From Opitutaceae bacterium (GTDB lineage: Bacteria; Verrucomicrobiota; Verrucomicrobiia; Opitutales; Opitutaceae), in the NCBI GenBank assembly GCA_031272375.1, contig JAISTY010000230.1, positions 1 to 10,903 on the forward strand: a stretch of 10,903 bases of DNA. Direction: 5' to 3'. This document shows positions 1 to 7,489 of this stretch, in pieces (the first letter of the stretch is position 1; each line of letters opens with the position of its first letter). The notes beneath the pieces were generated by a model. It had not been told where the DNA came from and searched no databases. It was given only the letters and a program-made list of their open reading frames with translations. The position numbers were made by a program, and so were the translations under genes.

Positions 1-1
1 G

Positions 2-832
2 CGGAAACTCGTCGCCGAATGGAACGCCGAAAAAGCCGCCGCCGAAAAGAGCGGCGTCCCCTTCGCCAAAAAGTTCCCGCTCGGCGCCCTCAACGCCCGC
101 GCGATCCTCGAACAGCACCGCCCTTCCTGCCTCTTCAACGGCGGCATCCACCCGCTCGGCCCCCAAACCTTGCGCGGCATCCTTTGGTATCAGGGCGAGC
201 ACAACACCGCGCGCGCCGCCGACTACCCGCCCCTCTTCAAAGCCCTCATCGCCGACTGGCGTGCCTTCCTCGGACAGGGCGACATCCCCTTCCTCTTTTG
301 CCAGCTCTCCGCCTACGGCGCCCCTCTTGACCGCTCCGGCGACTCCTACGCCCGCCTCCGCGAGGCCCAGCGGCAGGTCGCCCTCTCCGGCATCCCCGCG
401 ACCGGCATGGCCGTCACCCTCGACCTCGGCGTCCGCGACAACGTCCACTTCAAAAACAAACGCCCCGTCGGCCACCGCCTCGCCCTCCTCGCCCGCGCCC
501 TCGCCTACGGGGAGACGGGTCTCGAAGCCTCCGGCCCCGTCCTTGAATCCGCCGTCCGCCGCGGCGCCGCCGTCCGCCTGACCTTCGCCCACGCCGACGG
601 TCTCGTTGTCCGACAAGCCGCCGGCGCCCCCTCCGGCTTCGAGCTCGCCGGAGACGGCGGCGTTTTTCATCCGGCGGACGCCTCCGTTGACGGCGCCGCC
701 CTCATGCTCGTCTGCGACAAGGTGCCGGAACCGCGCCGCGTCCGCTACGCCTGGGGCAACTTCCCCGCGGCCGTCACCCTCTTCAACGCTGCCGGCCTCC
801 CCGCCTCCCCCTTCGTCGGGGACATCCGGTAG
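2..832 (+). CDS. Sialate O-acetylesterase family protein, 5'-truncated by window edge
   Basis: The reading frame is open from base 2 to the TAG at 830-832 and gives the last 276 residues of a longer protein. It belongs to the SASA/DUF303 carbohydrate-esterase family, SGNH-fold enzymes that remove O-acetyl groups from sialic acids and related sugars, usually outside the cytoplasm. Seen directly: the family signature WYQGEHN at partial residues 62-68, followed by a Y..LF..LI.DWR stretch and GQGDIPFLFCQLS; the block DNVHFKNKRPVG, whose His (about partial residue 149) is the expected catalytic His; and a C-terminal beta-domain ending in RYAWGNFP...GLPASPF, typical of the family. The N-terminal part with the nucleophilic Ser and any signal peptide lies outside the window. 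A TTG at 170 could be taken as a start, but it lies inside the conserved domain with homologous sequence upstream, so I reject it. The gene converges on clpP with a 29-bp gap. Natural substrate is inferred; plant O-acetyl sugars are equally possible. Confidence 0.9.
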   Translation, partial: RKLVAEWNAEKAAAEKSGVPFAKKFPLGALNARAILEQHRPSCLFNGGIHPLGPQTLRGILWYQGEHNTARAADYPPLFKALIADWRAFLGQGDIPFLFCQLSAYGAPLDRSGDSYARLREAQRQVALSGIPATGMAVTLDLGVRDNVHFKNKRPVGHRLALLARALAYGETGLEASGPVLESAVRRGAAVRLTFAHADGLVVRQAAGAPSGFELAGDGGVFHPADASVDGAALMLVCDKVPEPRRVRYAWGNFPAAVTLFNAAGLPASPFVGDIR

Positions 833-834
833 CG

Positions 835-858
835 CGCCCGAACCTCGCGGCGCGGGCG
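835..858. terminator. Possible weak shared terminator hairpin
   Basis: In the 29-bp gap between the convergent esterase and clpP genes, CGCCCG (835-840) can pair with CGGGCG (853-858), leaving a 12-nt loop. There is no T run on either strand, so a role in ending either transcript is only a guess from its position. Confidence 0.25.
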
Positions 859-861
859 GTG

Positions 862-1497
862 TTATTGGGCGGAGACGTTGCCCGCCGTCCCCGCCGAAAG
901 GCTCTGCGCCTCGCGCGCGTTGGCGATCACATGGTCCACAATGCCGTAGGCCTTCGCCTCCTCCGCGCTCATGTGGTAGTCGCGATCCGAGTGGCGCGCG
1001 ATTTCCTCCGCGCTCCGTCCCGTCTGCCGCGCCAGAATCGTGTTCAGCGTCTCCCGCCACCGCAAAATCTCCTTCGCCGCGATCGCGATGTCGGCGGCTT
1101 GTCCGCCCGCCCCGCCGCTCGGCTGGTGGATCATCACCCGGCTGTTCGGCAGCGCGAACCGCTTCCCCCGCGTCCCCGCCGCCAGCAAAATCGTCGCCAT
1201 GCTCGCCGCCTGCCCGACGCAATACGTCACCACGTCGCACTTCAGGAAATTCATCGTGTCGTAAATCGCCATGCCCCCCGTCACCAACCCGCCGGGCGAG
1301 TTGATGTAGAGGTGGATCTCCTTCGTCGCGTCCTCCATCTGCAAAAAAAGCATCTGCGCCACGACAAGGTTGGCCACCACGTCGTCTATCGGCGTCCCGA
1401 TGAAAATGATGCGGTCCTTCAACAGGCGCGAATAGATGTCCATCGAGCGCTCCCCGCGCCCGGTGTTCTCCAGTACAATCGGAACATAGTAGCTCAT
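862..1497 (-). CDS. clpP: ATP-dependent Clp protease proteolytic subunit ClpP
   Basis: Cytoplasmic serine peptidase that forms a double-ring barrel and degrades proteins fed to it by ClpX or ClpA/ClpC. The 211-residue length is typical for the family. Seen directly: [14 protein letters not shown] and [13 protein letters not shown] near the N-terminus, the YINSPGG loop (64-70), the nucleophile in GQAASMA (Ser99), the active-site His in MIHQPSGG (His124), and the third triad residue in [11 protein letters not shown] (Asp173). The spacing 99/124/173 matches the Bacillus enzyme (98/123/172) with a shift of one. The residues after SPGG read LVTGG rather than the common SVTAG, a mild variation. The ATG at 1497 has no Shine-Dalgarno sequence. 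The gene lies 32 bp downstream of tig on the same strand, so the two are probably co-transcribed; no clpX follows, since the next gene runs the opposite way. Identification is secure. Confidence 0.98.
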   Translation of the reverse strand: MSYYVPIVLENTGRGERSMDIYSRLLKDRIIFIGTPIDDVVANLVVAQMLFLQMEDATKEIHLYINSPGGLVTGGMAIYDTMNFLKCDVVTYCVGQAASMATILLAAGTRGKRFALPNSRVMIHQPSGGAGGQAADIAIAAKEILRWRETLNTILARQTGRSAEEIARHSDRDYHMSAEEAKAYGIVDHVIANAREAQSLSAGTAGNVSAQ

Positions 1498-1529
1498 GAT
1501 GGGAAAAATCCGCGCCCGGCGGCGGCTTG

Positions 1530-2846
1530 TCAGGCGGACGCCTCCGTTGTCTTCGCCTTCGAGACAACCAGTTCCAGCGCCCTCGCGAAAATGATGTTCT
1601 GCTGGAGCACGCGGACGCGCTCCCGGTCGCGCGAAACCTCGCGGAGCAGCTTGGCCGGAGCCGCCCGCGTCGCCATCGCCTCAAGGTAAATGTTGCGGCG
1701 GATGTCCTCCTCGGTCGCGGTGATTTTCTCCGCCTCCGCGATGCGCGCCAGAAGCAGGCGGAGCTTCACGCGCGTCTCGCCCGCCTTCGCCGCCGCCTCG
1801 ACAAGCTGCTGTTTGTCCTTCTCCAGCTGCTCCTGCGGGACGCCCCGGCGCAGGTTCTCTTCGATGAAGTCGCGCAAAACCGCCTGCGTCTCCGCGTCCA
1901 CAAGGCTTTGCGGCGCGTGGAACGTCGCCATGTCCGTGAGCGCGGCCCTTACCTGTTGCCGCTGGCTTTCGCGGTTCTCCTGCTTCTTGCCCGCCGCCAG
2001 ATTTTCGCGGATCCGCTCCTTCAGCGCGTCGAGGTTGTCCACCCGATGCTCCTTGAAAAACGCCTCGTTCAACTCCGGCAGCACGCGCTCGCGCACCTCA
2101 AGCACCTCGATGGCGTATTCCGCGTCCTTCCCCGCCAGCGCCGGCGCCCCCGCGAAATCCGTCGGGAAACTGATGCCCACGGTCTTCTTGTCCCCGGCCT
2201 TCAGCCCGCCGATCAATTTGCCCAGCCCCGGCAGCAGCCCCTCGCTCTCCCCCTCAACCTCCTCCCACGTCTGCGGCACATGCCCGTAAATCTTTTTGTC
2301 GGGGACGATTTCGGCCACGGGTTTCCCGTCAATGGCGCCTGTGTAGGAGAGTTTCACGTAATCCCCTTTTTGGGCGGCCCGCTCGACCGTCTTGAAATCC
2401 GCCCGCTCGCCGCGCATCCGCGTCAGCGCGGCCTCCACCTCGGCGTCCGTCACCGCCTCGGACTTCACCGTCGTCGCAATGCCATTGTAGTCCGGCAGTT
2501 CAAACTCCGGCGCCAAATCCACCGTGATGCTGATGGACGCCGGCTGCCCCGCCTCGATGGTCCCCTCGTTGACGGAGATGACGTTCAGCGGCTCGAGCTT
2601 GGTTTCCTCAAGCGCGGAGCGGTAGGCCTTGGAGACGACCGTTTTTTTGAACTCGTCCTCGATTTCCTTCGCCCAGCGGCGCTCCACCATCCCCACGGGA
2701 ACATGCCCCGGACGGAACCCCGGCAGCCGGACCTGCTTCGCGAACAGGGCGACAACCTCCTTCCGCTCGGCGGCGACTTCGGGCTGGTCAAGGGAAACGA
2801 CCAGCGTTTTGCGGGTGTCGGAAACGGTTTGGATGTCGGTTTTCAC
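1530..2846 (-). CDS. tig: Trigger factor, ribosome-associated chaperone and peptidyl-prolyl isomerase
   Basis: Binds the ribosome exit tunnel and shields new chains; it also has prolyl isomerase activity. From the start chosen here the protein is 438 residues, close to the 432 of E. coli. Seen directly: the N-terminal segment [18 protein letters not shown], the ribosome-docking loop GFRPGHVP (residues 43-50), a middle FKBP-type region (about 145-250, with [14 protein letters not shown]), and a helical C-terminal region rich in charged residues. I chose the GTG at 2846 because trigger factors normally begin just before this segment. An in-frame GTG at 2888 would add 14 residues (VFFPTKPPF...) that do not look like the family and would overlap a candidate promoter -10. 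Neither start has a well-placed Shine-Dalgarno sequence. clpP follows 32 bp downstream, a common partner. Function is secure; the exact start is less so. Confidence 0.96.
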   Translation of the reverse strand: MKTDIQTVSDTRKTLVVSLDQPEVAAERKEVVALFAKQVRLPGFRPGHVPVGMVERRWAKEIEDEFKKTVVSKAYRSALEETKLEPLNVISVNEGTIEAGQPASISITVDLAPEFELPDYNGIATTVKSEAVTDAEVEAALTRMRGERADFKTVERAAQKGDYVKLSYTGAIDGKPVAEIVPDKKIYGHVPQTWEEVEGESEGLLPGLGKLIGGLKAGDKKTVGISFPTDFAGAPALAGKDAEYAIEVLEVRERVLPELNEAFFKEHRVDNLDALKERIRENLAAGKKQENRESQRQQVRAALTDMATFHAPQSLVDAETQAVLRDFIEENLRRGVPQEQLEKDKQQLVEAAAKAGETRVKLRLLLARIAEAEKITATEEDIRRNIYLEAMATRAAPAKLLREVSRDRERVRVLQQNIIFARALELVVSKAKTTEASA

Positions 2847-2886
2847 GGTGTCTATGAAAGGTGGCTTTGTTGGAAAAAAGACGCGC

Positions 2887-2914
2887 ACGCTACGGTCGCA
2901 CCCCCTCCCGTCAA
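2887..2914 (-). promoter_or_regulatory. Candidate promoter for tig-clpP
   Basis: Read on the minus strand, TTGACG (2909-2914) is followed after 16 bp by TAGCGT (2887-2892), resembling sigma70 -35 and -10 elements. Transcription would then begin around 2880, leaving a short leader before the GTG at 2846 and arguing against the upstream GTG at 2888. Based on pattern alone. Confidence 0.35.
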
Positions 2915-2948
2915 CACCGCAATCCCCCGGAAAATTTCCTTGTTGCCC

Positions 2949-2979
2949 GCGCGGACAGCGTGTTTTTTCCGCGCTTTTT
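2949..2979 (+). terminator. Intrinsic-terminator-like hairpin in the mutA leader
   Basis: GCGCGGA (2949-2955) pairs perfectly with TCCGCGC (2968-2974) around a 12-nt T-rich loop, and five T follow at once (2975-2979). This is the form of a Rho-independent terminator on the plus strand. No plus-strand gene lies just upstream, because tig runs the other way. It therefore either stops stray transcription entering mutA or acts as an attenuator in the mutA leader, 43 bp before the ATG. The complement has no T run after the stem. Confidence 0.45.
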
Positions 2980-3022
2980 CAAATCAAGCACACGCCTTCC
3001 CTCCTCCTTCTCCAACAAAACC

Positions 3023-4657
3023 ATGAGCACTCCCGCACCCGCCAAAGCCATCACTTACACTGATTGGCGCGCCCAAGTCGAAAAGGACATCCTTGCCAAA
3101 AACCCGAAGGGTTCCTTTGAAAAAAGCTACGTTGCAAAAACGTCCGAAGGCATTGCCGTCCAACCGCTTTACACGGACGCCGACGTCGCCGGCCTTGACG
3201 CCGCCGCGTCCTTCATCCGCGCCTCGCGCCTCCCCAAGGGTGGCTGGCAATGGACGCCGCTCGACAAGCCCGAAACCTGCCCCTGCGAGGATCCCGCCTC
3301 CGACCCCGTCGCCGCCCTCCTCCTCACCGGCTCCCTCGAAAAAACCTTCGCCGCCAACTTCGACGAACTCGCCGCCCGCGTGAAAAACAACCCCGGCGCG
3401 CGACAAGCCGCCGTCACCGCCTGCATCTACCACGAGGCCGCCGCCAACGCCGTCCAGGAGCTTGCCTTCGCCCTCGCCACCGCCGTCGCCTACACCCGCG
3501 AACTCGCCGCCCGCGGCATCCCCGCCGAAACCGCGCTCAACGCCATCCGCACCGAGTTCGCCGTCGGCGTGGATTTCTTCATGGAGGTCTCCAAGCTCCG
3601 CGCCTACCGCCTCCTCTGGGCCAACGTCGCCGCGGCCTTCAACGCCTCCGCCAAAACCGCCTTCATCGGCGCCCGCACCGCCCTCTGGGACAAAACCGTC
3701 CTCGACCACCACGTGAACCTCCTCCGCCTCACCACCGAGGCCATGTCCGCCGTCGTCGGCGGCTGCGACACCCTCCTCATCCGCCCCTTCGACGGCGTCG
3801 GCCAGGAACCCACCGAACTCGGCAAACGCATGTCGAAAAACCTCCACGACCTGCTCGCCGACGAGTTCTCGCTCGCCCAGGCGATGGACCCCGCCGGCGG
3901 CTCCTATTACGTTGAGAAACTCACGGACGAACTCGCCCGGAACGCCTGGAAACTTTTCCAGGACATCGAGGCCAAGGGCGGCATGATCGCCGCCGTCAAG
4001 TCCGGTTATGTCCAGTCCCTCGTCGCCGCCGCCGCGAAGGAGAAACAGAAGCTCGTTGACTCCCGCCGCCGCGTCTTCCTCGGCACCACCCTTCAGCCCA
4101 ACCTCAAGGACAAGCCGCCGCAAACCGCCCCGAAGCCCCCCTGCGCCGCCGCCGGACAAGCCGCCGCCGAAACCGCCGAAAAACTCGTCCGCCGCCGCGG
4201 CGCCGAGGACTTCGAGACCGTCCGCGCCGCCGGCGACGCCTTTGCCGCGAAAAACAACGGCCAGCGCGCCACCGTCTTCCTCGCCCGCATGGGACCGCCC
4301 AAGCAACACAAGGCCCGCGCCGATTTCTCCACCGGCTTCATGAGCATCGGCGGCTTTGAAATCGCCAAGGGCGCCTCCGGCTTCGCCTCCGCCGACGAGG
4401 CCGCGCAAGCCGCCGCCAACTCCGGCGCCCCCATCGCCATCCTCTGCTCGACGGACGACACCTACCCCGAACTCGTCCCCGCCTTCGCGAAAAAGTTAAA
4501 GGAACTCTCCCCGAAAACCGCCATCCTCGTCGCCGGCGCCCCCGGCGAAAACGAGGCCGCCTGGCGCGCCGCCGGCGTCAACGAGTTCATCAACATCCGC
4601 AGCAACGTCCGCACAACGCTCGCGCAGCTGCAAAAACTCGCCGGCGTCATCGCCTGA
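3023..4657 (+). CDS. mutA: Methylmalonyl-CoA mutase small (beta) subunit, shortened N-terminal barrel
   Basis: Non-catalytic partner of MutB in the B12-dependent mutase that interconverts succinyl-CoA and (R)-methylmalonyl-CoA. The 544 residues start at MSTPAPAKAITYTDW. The frame is open 162 bp further upstream, but that extension runs through the divergent leader and is not family-like. Seen directly: GIAVQPLY (43-50, matching the DGI..VPMY segment of the family), IYHEAAANAVQELAFALA (135-152), the shared [13 protein letters not shown] (289-301), and a C-terminal flavodoxin-like domain (about 415-544). In that domain the cobalamin motif DxHxxG is absent and LARMGPPKQH stands in its place, as expected for the small subunit. 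Against the Propionibacterium protein (638 residues, from memory) roughly 90 residues appear missing between about residues 50 and 95, where the first barrel strands should lie. The leader is CA-rich with no Shine-Dalgarno. Identity is firm; whether the short form is normal for this lineage is unknown. Confidence 0.93.
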   Translation: MSTPAPAKAITYTDWRAQVEKDILAKNPKGSFEKSYVAKTSEGIAVQPLYTDADVAGLDAAASFIRASRLPKGGWQWTPLDKPETCPCEDPASDPVAALLLTGSLEKTFAANFDELAARVKNNPGARQAAVTACIYHEAAANAVQELAFALATAVAYTRELAARGIPAETALNAIRTEFAVGVDFFMEVSKLRAYRLLWANVAAAFNASAKTAFIGARTALWDKTVLDHHVNLLRLTTEAMSAVVGGCDTLLIRPFDGVGQEPTELGKRMSKNLHDLLADEFSLAQAMDPAGGSYYVEKLTDELARNAWKLFQDIEAKGGMIAAVKSGYVQSLVAAAAKEKQKLVDSRRRVFLGTTLQPNLKDKPPQTAPKPPCAAAGQAAAETAEKLVRRRGAEDFETVRAAGDAFAAKNNGQRATVFLARMGPPKQHKARADFSTGFMSIGGFEIAKGASGFASADEAAQAAANSGAPIAILCSTDDTYPELVPAFAKKLKELSPKTAILVAGAPGENEAAWRAAGVNEFINIRSNVRTTLAQLQKLAGVIA

Positions 4658-4674
4658 CCGCGCCCTTTCGGAGC

Positions 4675-4699
4675 CTCCGGCATCCCCGCGATGCCGGAG
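4675..4699. other. Perfect 10-bp GC-rich hairpin between mutA and the ORF6N gene
   Basis: CTCCGGCATC (4675-4684) and GATGCCGGAG (4690-4699) are exact reverse complements around a 5-nt loop (CCCGC), 17 bp after the mutA stop. No T run follows, so it is not a classic terminator. It could block 3' exonucleases, adjust mutA versus downstream expression, or be a remnant of an insertion. An ATG at 4691, in frame with the ORF6N gene, is buried in the 3' arm, one reason to prefer the start at 4739. Confidence 0.6.
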
Positions 4700-4738
4700 A
4701 CCCTCCCCGAAAACGCCCGACAACCCGCCGCCTCCCGC

Positions 4739-5284
4739 ATGAAAGAAATCGTTAGTCTCGCGCAAGTTGAGGAAAAACTCCTGACCATCAGGGGCGTCCC
4801 CGTGCTGCTCGACAGCGATGCCGCCGCGCTCTACGGGGTGGAAACCCGCGAAATCAACCAAGCGGTCAAAAACAACCCGGAGAAGTTCCCGGAGGGATAC
4901 GTATTTCGTTTGAGTTCAGCGGAAAAGGCGGAGGTTATCAAAAATTTTGACAGCCCTTCTGTTAAATTCTTCCGTTCAACGCCTTGCGCCTTCCCCGAAA
5001 AAGGCCTCTGCATGCTTGCGACTATCCTAAAAAGCGACCGCGCAACGCAAACCACACTCGCCATCGTCGAAACCTTCGCCAAAATCCGCGAACTTTCCCG
5101 CACCGTCGCCCGCCTCGCCGACACCAAGGGAAAATTCAAGCAACAGACCCTCATGCAAAAAAGCGGCGAAATCATGGCCGACATCCTCGGCGACGACATC
5201 AAGACCACCGGCACCGAAACCACCGTCGAACTCAACCTCGCCATCCTCAAATTCAAGCACACCATCCAGCGCAAAAATAAATAA
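4739..5284 (+). CDS. ORF6N-domain putative DNA-binding protein inserted between mutA and mutB
   Basis: A 181-residue protein starting MKEIVSLAQVEEKLLTIRG. ORF6N (a relative of KilA-N) is a DNA-binding domain known from phage and accessory proteins; the role of the chromosomal versions is not established. Seen directly: IRGVPVLLDSDAAALYGV, then REINQAVKNNPEKFPEGYVFRL (about residues 17-57), the pattern of this domain; next FPEKGLCMLATILKS and TLAIVETFAKIRELSR, seen in a widespread bacterial subfamily; then a C-terminal region QKSGEIMADIL...ELNLAILKFKHTIQRK. An in-frame ATG at 4691 would add 16 residues but lies inside a strong hairpin. The middle of the gene is much less GC-rich than its surroundings (24 of 60 bases at 4921-4980), which suggests transfer. 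It ends 27 bp before mutB, so mutB may be read through it. Domain call is firm, function unknown. Confidence 0.88.
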   Translation: MKEIVSLAQVEEKLLTIRGVPVLLDSDAAALYGVETREINQAVKNNPEKFPEGYVFRLSSAEKAEVIKNFDSPSVKFFRSTPCAFPEKGLCMLATILKSDRATQTTLAIVETFAKIRELSRTVARLADTKGKFKQQTLMQKSGEIMADILGDDIKTTGTETTVELNLAILKFKHTIQRKNK

Positions 5285-5311
5285 GTCCATTTCCACCAAC
5301 CATAACCAACC

Positions 5312-7456
5312 ATGAGCACCACCACGCCTGACTTCACCAAAATCCCCTTCGCGGCCCCGTCCGCCAAGGCCCCCGAAAACGCCGGCAAGGGCTGGACGAC
5401 CAACGAGCAAATCGCCGTCAAACCCTTCTACACCGCCGCCGACATCGCCGGCGCCGACCACCTCGGCAGCTTCCCCGGCTTCCCAAACTTCCTCCGCGGC
5501 CCCTACAACACCATGTATGCCAGCCGCCCCTGGACCGTCCGCCAATACGCGGGCTTCTCCACCGCAAAGGAATCCAACGCCTTCTACCGCCGCAACCTCG
5601 CCGCCGGTCAACAGGGCCTCTCCGTCGCCTTCGACCTCGCCACCCACCGCGGCTACGACTCCGACCACCCTCGCGTCGTCGGTGACGTCGGCAAGGCCGG
5701 CGTCGCCATTGACTCAATTCTCGACATGCAAACGCTTTTCGACGGCATCCCCCTCGAACGCGTCTCCGTCTCCATGACCATGAACGGCGCCGTCATCCCC
5801 GTGATGGCCTTCTACATCGCCACCGCCCTCGAACAGGGCGCCAAACTCGAAAACCTCGCCGGCACCATCCAAAACGACATCCTTAAAGAGTTTATGGTGC
5901 GCAACACCTACATCTACCCGCCGACGCCCTCCATGCGCATCATCGCTGACATCTTCGGCTACTGCGCCAAAAACATGCCGAAGTTCAATTGCATCTCCAT
6001 CTCCGGCTACCACATGCAAGAAGCCGGCGCCACCGCCGACATCGAAATGGCCTACACCCTCGCCGACGGCCGCGAATACATCCGCGCCGGCGTCGCCGCC
6101 GGCCTCGACATTGACGCCTTCGCCCCGCGCCTCTCCTTCTTCTGGGCCATCGGCAAGGACTTCTTCATGGAAGTCGCCAAAATGCGCGCCGCCAGAGTCT
6201 TGTGGAACGAGATCGTCTCCCAATTCAACCCGAAAAACCCCAAGTCCCTCGCCCTCCGCACCCACTCGCAAACCTCCGGCTGGTCCCTCACCGCCCAAGA
6301 CCCCTTCAACAACGTCGCCCGCACCTGCATCGAAGCCCTCGCCGCCGCCGGCGGACAAACCCAATCCCTTCACACCAACTCGCTTGACGAAGCCATTGCC
6401 CTCCCAACCGACTTCTCCGCGCGCATCGCCCGCAACACCCAACTCTACCTCCAGCAGGAAACCGGCATCTGCCGCACCATAGACCCTTGGGGCGGCTCCT
6501 ATTACGTCGAAAAACTTACCCAGGAACTCATTGCGAAAGCCCGCGCCCACCTCGACGAAATCGAGAAACTCGGCGGCATGGCCAAGGCCATCGAAACCGG
6601 CCTCCCAAAAATGCGCATCGAGGAGGCCGCCGCCCGCCGCCAAGCCCGCATTGACTCCGGCCGCGAGGTCATCGTCGGCGTCAACAAACACGTCCTCGAA
6701 AAAGAACCGCCCATTGACATCCTTGAAGTGGACAACACCGCCGTCCGCGAGGAACAGGTCAAACGACTCGCCGAAATGCGTGCCACACGCGATAATGCGA
6801 AAGTCCAGGCCGCCCTCGACGCCATCACCGAAGCCGCCAAAACCGGCTCCGGCAACCTCCTCGAACTCGCCGTCACCGCCGCCCAAGCCCGCGCCTCCCT
6901 CGGCGAAATCTCCCTTGCCATGGAAAAAGTATTCGGACGCCACCAGGCCACCATCCGCACCATAAGCGGTGTCTATCGCAACGAGTTCAGCGGCGGCAAG
7001 GAGGTTGACGCCCTCCGCGCCCGCACCGACGCCTTCGCCGCCAAACACGGACGCCGCCCACGCATCCTCATCGTCAAACTCGGCCAGGACGGCCACGACC
7101 GCGGCGCCAAAGTCGTCGCCACCGCCTATGCCGACTTCGGCTTCGACGTTGACATCGGCCCCCTCTTCCAAACCCCGGAGGAAGCCGCCAAACAAGCCGT
7201 TGAGAACGACGTGCATCTCGTTGGCATGAGCAGTCTTGCAGCCGGACACAAAACACTCCTCCCGCAACTCGTCGGCGAACTGGCCAAACTGGGCCGCCCC
7301 GACATCCAAGTCATTGCCGGCGGCGTGATTCCCGCGCAGGACTACGACGAACTCCGCAAAGCCGGCGCCGCGGCCATTTTCGGCCCCGGCACGAAGCTCC
7401 CCGAATGCGCCAATGAAATCCTGACCCTCCTCGAAGCCCGCGACCCCGCGCTGTAA
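5312..7456 (+). CDS. mutB: Methylmalonyl-CoA mutase large (alpha) subunit, catalytic
   Basis: Adenosylcobalamin-dependent catalytic subunit of methylmalonyl-CoA mutase; it performs the radical carbon-skeleton rearrangement used in the succinate-propionate pathway. All expected parts of the 714-residue chain are present: an N-terminal TIM barrel with [20 protein letters not shown] (72-91), [17 protein letters not shown] (188-204), [11 protein letters not shown] (231-241), [12 protein letters not shown] (319-330) and [10 protein letters not shown] (391-400), then a C-terminal B12 domain with GQDGHDRGA (591-599), GMSSLAAGH (638-646) and GGVIP (670-674). By alignment from memory with the Propionibacterium enzyme, Tyr79, Arg197 and His234 match Tyr89, Arg207 and His244 of the active site, and His595 in DGHDRG is the lower cobalt ligand. 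No key residue is missing. The leader carries ACCAACCAT twice, 10 nt apart, with the second copy running into the ATG, and no Shine-Dalgarno. The partner mutA lies upstream, separated by the ORF6N gene. No epimerase or MeaB-type chaperone gene is in the window. Confidence 0.98.
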   Translation: MSTTTPDFTKIPFAAPSAKAPENAGKGWTTNEQIAVKPFYTAADIAGADHLGSFPGFPNFLRGPYNTMYASRPWTVRQYAGFSTAKESNAFYRRNLAAGQQGLSVAFDLATHRGYDSDHPRVVGDVGKAGVAIDSILDMQTLFDGIPLERVSVSMTMNGAVIPVMAFYIATALEQGAKLENLAGTIQNDILKEFMVRNTYIYPPTPSMRIIADIFGYCAKNMPKFNCISISGYHMQEAGATADIEMAYTLADGREYIRAGVAAGLDIDAFAPRLSFFWAIGKDFFMEVAKMRAARVLWNEIVSQFNPKNPKSLALRTHSQTSGWSLTAQDPFNNVARTCIEALAAAGGQTQSLHTNSLDEAIALPTDFSARIARNTQLYLQQETGICRTIDPWGGSYYVEKLTQELIAKARAHLDEIEKLGGMAKAIETGLPKMRIEEAAARRQARIDSGREVIVGVNKHVLEKEPPIDILEVDNTAVREEQVKRLAEMRATRDNAKVQAALDAITEAAKTGSGNLLELAVTAAQARASLGEISLAMEKVFGRHQATIRTISGVYRNEFSGGKEVDALRARTDAFAAKHGRRPRILIVKLGQDGHDRGAKVVATAYADFGFDVDIGPLFQTPEEAAKQAVENDVHLVGMSSLAAGHKTLLPQLVGELAKLGRPDIQVIAGGVIPAQDYDELRKAGAAAIFGPGTKLPECANEILTLLEARDPAL

Positions 7457-7484
7457 AAAGCGCGGGTTTGCATAAACCCCGCGC
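7444..7484 (+). other. Two mutually exclusive hairpins at the mutB 3' end
   Basis: CCCGCGC (7445-7451, inside the last mutB codons) can pair with GCGCGGG (7460-7466). The same middle arm, extended to GCGCGGGTTT (7460-7469), can instead pair with AAACCCCGCGC (7474-7484) with one bulged C and the loop GCAT. Only one can form at a time. No T run follows on the plus strand; on the minus strand the stem is followed by TTTTT. Likely a transcript 3' end, processing site or partial terminator; function is inferred. Confidence 0.5.
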
Positions 7485-7489
7485 CCGAA

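Noticed and set aside
170..172. TTG as the start of the left-edge esterase
   Set aside because: Family-like sequence (LNARAIL...FNGGIHPLGPQT) continues upstream in frame, so the gene is simply cut by the window edge.
386..402. A 17-bp stretch shared with the hairpin region at 4675-4691
   Set aside because: The first copy is inside conserved esterase coding sequence and lacks the second hairpin arm; likely chance in GC-rich DNA.
2847..3022. Cobalamin riboswitch before mutA
   Set aside because: The B12-dependent enzyme made this worth checking, but I see no B12-box-like sequence, and the gap is short and also holds the tig promoter candidate.
1527..3026. 499-codon open frame on the plus strand opposite tig
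   Set aside because: It lies wholly against a well-supported trigger factor gene and its translation is Arg/Leu-rich with no domain; it is a GC-rich antisense shadow.
2984..4408. 474-codon open frame on the minus strand opposite mutA
   Set aside because: Same cause: Gly-rich antisense product with no recognisable motif.
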